Source of the DNA: RGIG4034 sp045628945
Lineage (GTDB): Bacteria; Bacillota; Clostridia; Lachnospirales; Lachnospiraceae
Length of the DNA stretch: 64,000 nt
Assembly: GCA_045628945.1 (NCBI GenBank)
Contig: JAZQQG010000025.1
Location: 1 to 64,000, forward strand
Reading direction: 5' to 3'
A model generated the notes under the pieces. The model ran no database searches, was not told the DNA's origin, and worked only from the letters and a program-made list of their open reading frames with translations. The translations under genes were made by a program, and so were the position numbers. Shown here in pieces: positions 42,586 through 50,953 of the stretch; the stretch's first letter is position 1, and each line of letters opens with the position of its first letter.

Positions 42586-44643
42586 TTACAGAATGTTAAT
42601 AAAGAATGTAATAATCAGACTGTTTAAGAAATCCGCAAACATACTTCCGACAATCGGTACCAGAATATACGCCTGCACGGAAGGAACGAACTTCTCGGTG
42701 ATTGCCTGCATATTGGCCATCGCGTTCGGTGTCGCACCCATACCGAAGCCGCAGGTACCCGCCGAGAGCACCGCCGCATCGTAATTACGTCCCATAACAT
42801 TGAAGACGACGAAGTAGGAAAAGAGCATCATGAAGATTGTCTGTGCGGTAAGTAACACCACCAACGGAAGTGCAAGATCCGCCAACTGCCAAAGCTTCAA
42901 TGTTACCATCGCAATTCCTAAGAATAAGGATAAGCAGATACCGCCGATATCGTTGATTTCCCCCATGTGTACCGTGTATTTGCCGGAATATTCGCCGACA
43001 TTTCGGATAATCGCCGCAACAATCATCGCACCGATATAGACTGGGAAGGTCATACCGGTCTTGGACAAAAGCTCGGAGACAATCGTTCCGATTCCCATGG
43101 CAATGGCAATCTGGTAAGCTGCGGGAGCATACATGCTGGCCTTACGATGGTGGCGAACCTCATCCTCTTTTAACGCGGTCGTATCTTCATTTACCGCGGT
43201 CTTCAGAAGGTCCTTCTTCACAATCAGACGACGACCGATGGGACCGCCCATCAGGGAGCCGGCTACCAGACCAAAGGTTGCCGCTGCCGTACAGAGCGTG
43301 GTTGCTCCGGCCAGGCCCAGATCCTCAAGCACCTGTCCGAAGGCACCGGAGGTTCCGTGACCGCCGACCATCGGAATCGAGCCGGTACACAGACCGATAA
43401 AAGGATCAATCTTCAGAACACGGGACAATCCGACTGCCAGCCCGTTCTGAACGAAGATCAGGGTCAGCACGCAGAGTAAGAAAATAACCAGACTGACGCC
43501 ACCCTTTTTCAGAATCTTTAGGTTCGCCTGGAAACCGACGGACGTAAAGAAAATAATCATACAGATATTTTTCAGTGTTTCATCAAACGTAAACTCAATG
43601 ACACCGGTCGCATGAAGAATGCAGGAAACAATTGCAAAAATCATACCGCCGATGACAGGAGCCGGAATGCAGAAGGTCTCCAGGAAGCGAATCTTCTTGC
43701 GAAGGAAAACGCCCAGATACAGAACTCCTACCGCCAACGTCATGGTCAGGTACATATTTAAGGATACCGTAAAGATTCCCTTGGTCTTCACTTCTACCGG
43801 AACACCGAAGCTTAAGGACTGAAGGCTTGCGTTGCGTTCCTTCAGAAGCTCCACAATCGCCTGCTCGGCTTCCTCCTTCAGCGAATCGTTCGCCACCAGA
43901 ACCGCCGTTACACCGATGGTATTGAGATCGGTATTCTGGCCCGGATAGGTTTCTGCCGGAATCGTGCAAACCTTATAAGCGCTCTTATCCTGCACCATCG
44001 CCTCGGCAATGACCGGTGTGATCTCCAAAAGACGATAAGCAAACTCCTCTCCGAGAACCACAAGCGAGGTTGTCGGAACGCTGGCCGTAAGGAAAAAAGC
44101 ATCAATGCGATCTTCTTTTAACGCCTGGGCACTCTCCGCGTAGGAAAGGTAGCTTACATTCATGCGATCCACATTCACGCCATAAGCACCAAGAATCTCC
44201 AGTGCGTTCTGATAGGAACCGGAATCCTTCTCGCCAAGGGATACCCGGCGTCCCTGAAGGTCCTGGACGCTCATAATATCGGAATCGGCCGCTACCACAA
44301 TCTGGCAAACCTCATCATAGAGACCGGCAACCGCATGAAAGCCCTCCATACCGGACTGAATGGATTCCTCCAGAATATCACTCTGAACAAGTGCAAGATC
44401 TAAGTAGCCCTGGCTCAGCAGACGCACATTGGCGCGGGACCCTGCGGTAGCACGCACGTCCAGACGATATTGCGTCTCTTCCTTCACCGCTGCCATCAAT
44501 TCATTGCCGTAGCTGTAATAATTACCGCCGGTACCACCCGTACCAAGCTTTAAGGTTGTCCTTTTCTGACTGCCGCATCCCAATACCACCATAGGAAGCA
44601 TGCATAACACCAGGAAAAGCCCCCACCATTTACGATTCTTCAT
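42586..44643 (-). CDS. Fusion of a TAXI solute receptor and a GltS-type sodium:glutamate symporter
   Basis: A 685-residue two-part transporter. Residues 1-23 are a lipoprotein signal (Cys23). Residues about 30-285 match TAXI receptors of TRAP transporters ('LKLGTGGTGGNYYSYGNELMAAV', 'LVQSDILEESIQSG', 'DLQGRRVSLGEKDSGSYQNALEIL'). Residues about 295-685 are a GltS symporter with about ten helices, including 'GGHGTSGAFGQVLEDLGLAGATTLCTAAATFGL' and 'CGFGMGATPNAMANMQAIT'. So an outer receptor that usually binds glutamate-like acids is joined to a secondary transporter. It overlaps the Rrf2 gene by 14 bases. Regulation with cysteine genes suggests a sulfur amino acid or glutamate role. Confidence 0.93.
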   Translation of the reverse strand: MKNRKWWGLFLVLCMLPMVVLGCGSQKRTTLKLGTGGTGGNYYSYGNELMAAVKEETQYRLDVRATAGSRANVRLLSQGYLDLALVQSDILEESIQSGMEGFHAVAGLYDEVCQIVVAADSDIMSVQDLQGRRVSLGEKDSGSYQNALEILGAYGVNVDRMNVSYLSYAESAQALKEDRIDAFFLTASVPTTSLVVLGEEFAYRLLEITPVIAEAMVQDKSAYKVCTIPAETYPGQNTDLNTIGVTAVLVANDSLKEEAEQAIVELLKERNASLQSLSFGVPVEVKTKGIFTVSLNMYLTMTLAVGVLYLGVFLRKKIRFLETFCIPAPVIGGMIFAIVSCILHATGVIEFTFDETLKNICMIIFFTSVGFQANLKILKKGGVSLVIFLLCVLTLIFVQNGLAVGLSRVLKIDPFIGLCTGSIPMVGGHGTSGAFGQVLEDLGLAGATTLCTAAATFGLVAGSLMGGPIGRRLIVKKDLLKTAVNEDTTALKEDEVRHHRKASMYAPAAYQIAIAMGIGTIVSELLSKTGMTFPVYIGAMIVAAIIRNVGEYSGKYTVHMGEINDIGGICLSLFLGIAMVTLKLWQLADLALPLVVLLTAQTIFMMLFSYFVVFNVMGRNYDAAVLSAGTCGFGMGATPNAMANMQAITEKFVPSVQAYILVPIVGSMFADFLNSLIITFFINIL

Positions 44644-45073
44644 AGGTTTCCCCCTTGCCGTTTCCGTTATTCTGCCACTCTACCAGGTCCGCTAACGTAA
44701 TATTGTCTACCACATTATTGATGGCCTCGTTCATTCTGCGCCAGATTTCCACCGTAACACAATTCTGAATACGCTCGCAGGGAACGTCATCCTCGACGCA
44801 CGACACAGGAGCAAGGGAGCCCTCTGTCAGGCGAAGGATCATGCCAACCGTATACTCTGAAGGGTGCTTACGCAAGATGTAACCACCTTGTGCCCCGCGA
44901 ATACTGCGGACAAAACCGGCCGAATTCAGAATGGAGATAATCTGCTCCAGATATTTGTCCGAAATCTCCTGTCTTTTCGCAATCTCTTTGATGCTCACAG
45001 GGGTCTCCCCACCGTTCGTGGCTAAGTCAATCATCAGCCGCAATGCATATCTTCCTTTGGTCGATACCTTCAT
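44630..45073 (-). CDS. Rrf2 family transcriptional regulator (CymR/IscR-like)
   Basis: A 147-residue repressor. The winged helix starts 'MKVSTKGRYALRLMIDLA' and contains 'GFVRSIRGAQGGYIL', the Rrf2 recognition region. 'VSCVEDDVPCERIQNC' carries three Cys, close to the iron-sulfur ligand pattern of IscR (spacings 7 and 6 rather than 6 and 6). Bacillus CymR lacks these. It could sense iron-sulfur clusters or, through CysK, cysteine supply. It heads an operon with the TAXI-GltS gene and is probably self-repressed through the dyad on its own promoter. Confidence 0.92.
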   Translation of the reverse strand: MKVSTKGRYALRLMIDLATNGGETPVSIKEIAKRQEISDKYLEQIISILNSAGFVRSIRGAQGGYILRKHPSEYTVGMILRLTEGSLAPVSCVEDDVPCERIQNCVTVEIWRRMNEAINNVVDNITLADLVEWQNNGNGKGETYEES

Positions 45074-45102
45074 ATCCTCTACCTCCTATTACAACTATTT
45101 CT

Positions 45103-45140
45103 ATTATAGCCCGCGTATTCCTATCTTATCAATAGGAATA
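45103..45140 (-). promoter_or_regulatory. Rrf2 gene promoter with perfect 9-bp operator dyad
   Basis: On the minus strand TTGATA (45132-45127), an 18-base spacer and TATAAT (45108-45103). The dyad TATTCCTAT-N7-ATAGGAATA (45116-45140) is perfect in both 9-base arms and covers the -35 box, which fits autorepression. Confidence 0.75.
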
Positions 45141-45277
45141 TAGGACGAAAGTACTGTCCAAATTCGCAGATTGGCCCGGATTTTACGAAAGGAGGATTGC
45201 TCATTCAAGCAGTTTTTTGTATAATAATTTTATTCTTTTTTCTCGATGGAGACAGTAACGAAGGAGGGGAATTCGTT

Positions 45278-46966
45278 ATGGCAGAAAAACCAAACATGCT
45301 CATCGTCGACGACAGTCGAACCAACCGGGCCATTCTCAAGGGAATCTTCAAGGGGGATTACACTACCCTGGAGGCCGCCGACGGCTTGGAAGCAGTTGAG
45401 CAGCTCAAAAAAAATGATATCAATGTAATCATTCTTGACCTGAACATGCCGCATATGGACGGTTTCGAGGTATTAAACTACCTTCGCCGCTCCTCGGTCT
45501 ATGCGAATATTCCGGTTGTTGTCAACACGCAGTACGGTCAGGAAGAGAACGAAATTAAGGCTCTGTCCCTCGGTGCGATGGACTTTATTACGAAGCCCTA
45601 CAATGTTGAGATCGTACAGCACCGCGTCCGCAACGTACTCGTAAGAGAACAGCTGGAGAAGCAGATGCTCGAAACCGAGATGGACAAGAAGCTCATTCGA
45701 AAGATGAAGGACGTCATCGAGCTCGATGCTCTGACCCAGATCTACAGCCGCGATGCATTCTGCAAATACACCACCGATATGCTGCAGCTGAATCCGGAGA
45801 CGGAATACCTCCTCATGCGTCTGGATGTGGAGCGTTTCAAAGTCATCAATGACCTCTTCGGTTCGAAGACGGGCGATATGGTGCTGACCATCATCGCCAA
45901 CCGTTTAAAAAACTATCTGAAGGGAATCGGAACCTACGGCCGTATCGCCGGTGATAATTTCGTCTGCTGTCTGCCGAAGGAACTCTACAATCAGAACAGC
46001 TTCGATCTGCATCACGATTCCGATATTGAAGCCCTCCAGTTAAAATACGATATTGCCCTCTACATCGGTATCTACGAGATTACCGATCCGACGGTACCGG
46101 TAAGCATCATGTGCGACCGTGCCGAGATGGCGATTCGTACCATTAAGGGCAACTACCTGCAGAACGTTGCCTACTACGATACTGCACTCCGCGATCAGAT
46201 GTTAGAGGAGCAGCGACTCATTAACGATATGCCCAAGGCACTGGCCAACAATGAGTTCTGCATCTACTTACAGCCAATCTACGAGGTAAACAGCGATACC
46301 ATCATTAATGCAGAGGCACTGGTTCGTTGGAATCACAGTGAGCTTGGGTTGGTAAATCCCGGCATGTTCATTCCTCTTTTTGAGCGAAACGGTCTGATTA
46401 CGAAGCTGGATCGCTATGTATGGGAGCTTGCCTGCAAGTCCTTACGCGACAGCCTCGATCGTGGAGATAAGGTCGTTCCCATCAGTGTCAATGTCTCCCG
46501 AATCAATATGTTCCTTCCCGAACTTGGCGAAGATCTTCTGAAACTGCTTAAGAAGTATGACCTCACTCCGAACCTTTTGAAGCTTGAGATTACCGAGAGT
46601 GCCTACACCAAGGATCAGAAGCAGCTGTTGGAAGCAATCCTGAAGCTCAAGGCACTGGGCTTTACCATCGTCATGGATGACTTCGGAAGCGGTTACTCTT
46701 CCCTGAATGTCCTGAAGGATATGCCCATTGACGTAGTAAAGGTCGATATGAGCTTTATCAGTGATGTAGCCATCTCCCGCAAGGCCGACATCATCATGAT
46801 GAACGTCGTAAAGATGGCCAAGGAAATCGGCATTCATGTAATCGTCGAAGGCGTTGAGACGGAAGAACAGCTGGAATACCTGCGCAGCATCAACTGCGAT
46901 CAGATTCAGGGCTTCCTCTACTCCAAGCCTGTACCGGAGCACGAATTCTATTCCAAGATTAAGTAG
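45278..46966 (+). CDS. Response regulator with REC, degenerate GGDEF and EAL domains
   Basis: I start at 45278 behind AAGGAGG; a frame from 45197 adds an unlikely hydrophobic stretch. The 562-residue protein has a REC domain ('MLIVDDSRTNRAIL', phospho-Asp in 'VIILDLNMPHMDG'), a GGDEF-like domain (about 150-300) whose motif reads AGDNF, and an EAL domain (about 315-562). EAL catalytic residues are kept: 'EALVRWN', 'SVNVSR', 'LEITES', 'DDFGSGYSSLN', 'VKVDMSF', 'EGVETEEQ'. It is therefore probably a phosphorylation-controlled cyclic-di-GMP phosphodiesterase, with the GGDEF part a GTP sensor or inactive. No kinase gene adjoins. Confidence 0.93.
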   Translation: MAEKPNMLIVDDSRTNRAILKGIFKGDYTTLEAADGLEAVEQLKKNDINVIILDLNMPHMDGFEVLNYLRRSSVYANIPVVVNTQYGQEENEIKALSLGAMDFITKPYNVEIVQHRVRNVLVREQLEKQMLETEMDKKLIRKMKDVIELDALTQIYSRDAFCKYTTDMLQLNPETEYLLMRLDVERFKVINDLFGSKTGDMVLTIIANRLKNYLKGIGTYGRIAGDNFVCCLPKELYNQNSFDLHHDSDIEALQLKYDIALYIGIYEITDPTVPVSIMCDRAEMAIRTIKGNYLQNVAYYDTALRDQMLEEQRLINDMPKALANNEFCIYLQPIYEVNSDTIINAEALVRWNHSELGLVNPGMFIPLFERNGLITKLDRYVWELACKSLRDSLDRGDKVVPISVNVSRINMFLPELGEDLLKLLKKYDLTPNLLKLEITESAYTKDQKQLLEAILKLKALGFTIVMDDFGSGYSSLNVLKDMPIDVVKVDMSFISDVAISRKADIIMMNVVKMAKEIGIHVIVEGVETEEQLEYLRSINCDQIQGFLYSKPVPEHEFYSKIK

Positions 46967-46991
46967 CAAAAAACCATAGATTCCTAACAAA

Positions 46992-47045
46992 AAAGACTGA
47001 GGAAAGCGCCCATCATAAATAGGCGAATCTCTCAGTCTTTCTTTT
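46992..47045. terminator. Bidirectional terminator between convergent genes
   Basis: AAAGACTGAG (46992-47001) and CTCAGTCTTT (47031-47040) pair, with a smaller GCGCC/GGCG helix inside and CTTTTG after it. It separates the c-di-GMP gene and the 852-residue protein gene. Confidence 0.8.
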
Positions 47046-47062
47046 GTTCTTAAACATGCAGC

Positions 47063-49621
47063 TTACTTCCTTACATAAGTCACATACACCGCATTCTCGG
47101 CCTCCAGCCACTCCTGGGTGTCTGTCATGGACTTCTTATAGATACTTCCTTTCACAGGATCCAGCATTGCAAATTGCGTCGTGTTATACCCAATCAAAAG
47201 ATAACTCTCGCCGGACTCGGTCATGGTAAGCACCGGAATATCCTGATTCAGATAATACTGAAGCGTCGTAACATCACATCCGCTTAAAATAAGAATACGA
47301 CAGTCCGGCAGGTTCTCTCGCAGAATCTGAAGTGCCGTCTGCCCACTCTCCAGAAGGTACTGACTGTTACGAATCACCCCTTCCAGCGTCAGGATATCAT
47401 CCAAACAGATGGCAAGACCGCTGCGGTTCTCATCTTCTTTTTCTTCCTGAATCGCCATAATCTGGTTGATGGAGCTGATTCCTCCCTTGCGCCAGATATA
47501 GTTGCCGTTACGGTCCGTTACGACTCCGTTTCCGTTCTGTGCAAGTGTTACCGCCAGGGATTCTCTCGTTCGAATGCCGCTTAATCCACGCAAACCGTAG
47601 ATATAGTAGCGGTCCGGCTTCATAAGCGTATCGTAGAGACGAACGGTATGATTGCCTTCCATAATGGCAAAACGAGAATTCCGAATGCGGATCTCCTTTT
47701 CGCGAATCGCAGAGTTCAGATTCAGCTGCGCCACCTTCTCAAAGGAAGCCGTGACCGGGTAGGTAACCGAGTTCAGTCCCGCAACCGCATCACTCTTATT
47801 GAGAATTGCGTCCGAATCGGTATCCACGAAAATGCCCTTGGCGTTCTTTTTTACGCGGGTCATTACGAGCTGATTATCGATAATTTCGCCACCGCTTACA
47901 TAGATTCCGTCCTTGGCATAGGTTTTCAGTACTTCACCGTACTCATCCTCGATGACCACCTCATACATCGGGAAAATGGTTCGACCGGAGGATTGTACCT
48001 GAACCTCCTCCTGTCGGGCAATTCCATAGATGATATCCGCACCCATGAAGCCTAAGGGCATCACATAGCACCCTTCCGGTGCCACGATGGTCGAATCGTA
48101 TCCCGTGTCAAAATGCAAAAGCTTCATACTAAGTGACGAGTATTCATCCTCGCCCTCCTGAATCAACACCAGATTGCCATCCCGGGACACCTCGTACATG
48201 TGGTCGGTCAAATTGTCCGCTACCACCTTGGATTTGCGCGTATCCAGATGAATACAGGTAATCGAATTGTTGAGCATGAGATAGAGGTAATTGTCCTTGG
48301 AGATATAGCATAGCGTATTCAGTTCTTCTTTTAGCACCTCGAAGGACCCATCGTAGGGAACCCAGAAAAGCTCCTCCGACAGATTGTAACCGTCGTCATA
48401 GTAATACAATGACAGTCCGGTACGGCCGCAGTGATCGCCGCAATCCATATATCCATAGACCAGGTAAAAGACATTGCCCATCTCGTCAACGCTAATAATC
48501 TTCGTATCATAGAGATCCTCACGAATACTCAAATTCCGGTCGGAACCCCCACGAAGCGAGTCCGCGGTATAAGAGCTGTAGAGCTCCGTAATGGTATTCT
48601 TCGAAACATTGAGTGCAAAAAGACGACCTCCCACGCTGAAAGCTAACTGCTTGCCTCCCGAGCATTCCATCCACTCCGGCGTTTCCTTCTGGATGCCGAA
48701 CGCAATGGTCTGGCTGGTGTAGACATTCTGCTTTTCCTCGAAGACCTGCGACATGGTTCGGTCATAATCCAACAGATACATACGACTCTTCGTATAGCGG
48801 ACACGATAATATTCCTGCACGCGATAGAGACGCTCCTCGTCTCCCCCATCCCCGGTCAAAAGATAATCCAGACGAATCGTTGCCGTCTCGCGATTCAATT
48901 CGCGAAGCGTGATAATCGGCTCCGTAGTCGATTTCACGGAGAAGCCGTTCCAGGTCACCTGCTTAAAGCTGGAATGAATATTGACGTTTCCGAAGCTTGA
49001 ATTGTCCCCGGAGCTGTTGCTCTCTAAGTAGGTACGAATATTCGTAGCTTCATCGGGAGAAAAAGTCGCATCATGAATGTAGCGGGCAAAGGCAAGCTTC
49101 TCGGCCACATGACAGTCCTCCGACTGCACCAGCCGCGTATAATAATGTACCTGCTGCTCATTGCCGGTAGTCAGAATAATATCCAGAACGTAGTCCTCTC
49201 CGGCCATCAACAGATCCTTCAGCGTAAATGTGAAATCGAATTCACGGCTGCCGTTGTCATACTCCGGCACCTCCGTGGCTTCCAACAGACGGCTTCCGTC
49301 CACACTCGTAACGCGGTACTGTACCTTCCGAACGGCGGAACCGTTCTTATCGACCGAAACGGAGACCTTACGGTCCGCCATCAGCGGTGTCAGACTGTCG
49401 CGAAGGGTCGAATAGTCCATCTCCTCCACGTATCCGGGCAGACTGCCGAGACGATACTCATCGAAGAGCACACTAACCAGAGGAAGGTTGCCTTCCTCCA
49501 GACTCTTGGTAAGATCCATATTGTCTTTGTTGAACAGGCGCCCAAACAGAAATAAAGACGCCACGAACACCAGAATAAAAGACAGGATCTCTGCAGTTGT
49601 CAGAATAATCTTTTTCTTCAT
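47063..49621 (-). CDS. Large membrane-anchored extracellular protein with propeller-like middle and C39-like end
   Basis: An 852-residue protein with one N-terminal membrane helix (about 7-29) and no lipobox. The exterior part is beta-rich. Residues about 320-640 show repeated strands such as 'GGKQLAFSVGGRLFALNVSKNTI' and 'DGNLVLIQEGEDEYSSLSMKLLHFD', resembling a WD40/propeller-like fold. The last 110 residues ('LILSGCDVTTLQYYLNQDIPVLTMTES', 'YLLIGYNTTQFAMLDPVKG') look like a C39-type papain fold in layout, though the usual catalytic Cys and His are not convincing. Function unknown. Its start overlaps the methyltransferase stop by four bases. Confidence 0.75.
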   Translation of the reverse strand: MKKKIILTTAEILSFILVFVASLFLFGRLFNKDNMDLTKSLEEGNLPLVSVLFDEYRLGSLPGYVEEMDYSTLRDSLTPLMADRKVSVSVDKNGSAVRKVQYRVTSVDGSRLLEATEVPEYDNGSREFDFTFTLKDLLMAGEDYVLDIILTTGNEQQVHYYTRLVQSEDCHVAEKLAFARYIHDATFSPDEATNIRTYLESNSSGDNSSFGNVNIHSSFKQVTWNGFSVKSTTEPIITLRELNRETATIRLDYLLTGDGGDEERLYRVQEYYRVRYTKSRMYLLDYDRTMSQVFEEKQNVYTSQTIAFGIQKETPEWMECSGGKQLAFSVGGRLFALNVSKNTITELYSSYTADSLRGGSDRNLSIREDLYDTKIISVDEMGNVFYLVYGYMDCGDHCGRTGLSLYYYDDGYNLSEELFWVPYDGSFEVLKEELNTLCYISKDNYLYLMLNNSITCIHLDTRKSKVVADNLTDHMYEVSRDGNLVLIQEGEDEYSSLSMKLLHFDTGYDSTIVAPEGCYVMPLGFMGADIIYGIARQEEVQVQSSGRTIFPMYEVVIEDEYGEVLKTYAKDGIYVSGGEIIDNQLVMTRVKKNAKGIFVDTDSDAILNKSDAVAGLNSVTYPVTASFEKVAQLNLNSAIREKEIRIRNSRFAIMEGNHTVRLYDTLMKPDRYYIYGLRGLSGIRTRESLAVTLAQNGNGVVTDRNGNYIWRKGGISSINQIMAIQEEKEDENRSGLAICLDDILTLEGVIRNSQYLLESGQTALQILRENLPDCRILILSGCDVTTLQYYLNQDIPVLTMTESGESYLLIGYNTTQFAMLDPVKGSIYKKSMTDTQEWLEAENAVYVTYVRK

Positions 49622-50796
49622 TCCGTCTCCAATAATTTTTCTAGGGTCTGACTTACGCCCAAAAATTCCGTAAGCAGATCGTCACGCTTCGTCGCTGCGT
49701 TCGGACGCATGGTCTTCCCACGTTTTACCGCACGAATCATCAGATTCTTCGGCGTATGCTCCATATCGATAAACTCCAGAATCTGCGTGCTGTAGCCGTG
49801 TTTCTCCAATAGATTGGCACGAATCGCATCCGTCGCAATGGCGCTGAAACGCTCCTTTAAGATTCCATATTTCAAAATCGGCTGCAGGGTCTCGCAACAC
49901 ATCTGTGCATTCAATTCATGCTGACAGCAGGGCACCGACAGAATAACGTCCGCGTCCCAGATGACCGCCTTGTAGAGCGCATGATCCGTTGCGATATCGC
50001 ATGCGTGCAGAGTCACAACCATATCCACATGGTCCACGCCCTCATACGAACCGATATCTCCCTTCAAAAAGTGCAAACCGTCATAGCCATAGTTCTCCGC
50101 CAGGCGGTTACAATGATCGATTACATCCTCCTTAAGATCCAAGCCGATCATATTGAGTTCACGGCCTAACTTCTCATGAAGATAATAGTAGATTGCAAAG
50201 GTTAAGTAGCTCTTACCGCAACCGAAATCAATGATGGTAAGCTCCCCCTCCGGTTTTAAGTCCTTTACGATATCACGCACATATTCTAGGAAACGATTTA
50301 TCTGGCGAAACTTATCGTACCGGGCATTGATGAGCTTACCGTCCTTACTCTGAACGCCCAAATCCACCAGAAACGGCACCTTCTCCTCCGGGGCGATGAT
50401 GTAGTTCTTTGCTTTGTTATGGGATGCGGGCGCAACAGCACGCTGCGCACTCTCCGCTTTTGTTTTCTTCATATAGGTCAGGGTTCCCTTGGCATTCCCA
50501 AGCACCGTAACCGTGCTCTTCGTTGTCTCTGCCTGCAGCTGTTGCAGTCGATGGGGCAGGTACGCAAGCAGACGCTCCGGCAACTGTGCGGCCTCCACAT
50601 TCGTATGCAGCACCTTCTGACCTACGGTCTCCGAAATCTGATAGCGTGTCGCTCCCTGAATCAGAACAGGACGCACCGACACCTTGCTCAGTGTCTTCTC
50701 GTCCTTCGCCTGCTTCGAAAGCGTCATCGAAACAATTCCCTCTTCTGCAAGCTTATGCAATTCCTCTGCCAGACGTTCTAACGTAATTGCTGCCAT
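49618..50796 (-). CDS. SAM-dependent methyltransferase (Methyltransf_32-like)
   Basis: A 392-residue protein. The N-terminal 160 residues are an unassigned domain. The C-terminal Rossmann methyltransferase shows 'LTIIDFGCGKSYLTFAIYYYL' (SAM motif I), 'MIGLDLKEDVIDHC', 'MVVTLHACDIATDHAL' and 'VILSVPCCQHELN'. The PCCQHE motif is shared with the GSTCD/METTL25/Trm13-like group, suggesting an RNA substrate. A four-base overlap couples it to the following large protein gene. Confidence 0.85.
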   Translation of the reverse strand: MAAITLERLAEELHKLAEEGIVSMTLSKQAKDEKTLSKVSVRPVLIQGATRYQISETVGQKVLHTNVEAAQLPERLLAYLPHRLQQLQAETTKSTVTVLGNAKGTLTYMKKTKAESAQRAVAPASHNKAKNYIIAPEEKVPFLVDLGVQSKDGKLINARYDKFRQINRFLEYVRDIVKDLKPEGELTIIDFGCGKSYLTFAIYYYLHEKLGRELNMIGLDLKEDVIDHCNRLAENYGYDGLHFLKGDIGSYEGVDHVDMVVTLHACDIATDHALYKAVIWDADVILSVPCCQHELNAQMCCETLQPILKYGILKERFSAIATDAIRANLLEKHGYSTQILEFIDMEHTPKNLMIRAVKRGKTMRPNAATKRDDLLTEFLGVSQTLEKLLETE

Positions 50797-50953
50797 GATG
50801 GACCTCCGTTTACGACCTTATCTTATTTATTATCCCATTTTCCGGCCGAGATTTCTATTCCTTTTTTCCTTAATATATGGTATTCTTGCTGTATTCGATG
50901 CGGGATTCCCTGCCCGCCAAGAAAAATGAGAATATTCAAAGGAGAAAAGAACA

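Noticed and set aside
42272..42784. 170-residue plus-strand frame
   Set aside because: It runs opposite the 66-residue gene and the end of the TAXI-GltS gene; composition is Pro/Ser/Arg-rich shadow-like.
45197..45277. N-terminal hydrophobic extension of the REC-GGDEF-EAL protein
   Set aside because: A REC domain is cytoplasmic and AAGGAGG precedes ATG 45278; no binding site precedes 45197.
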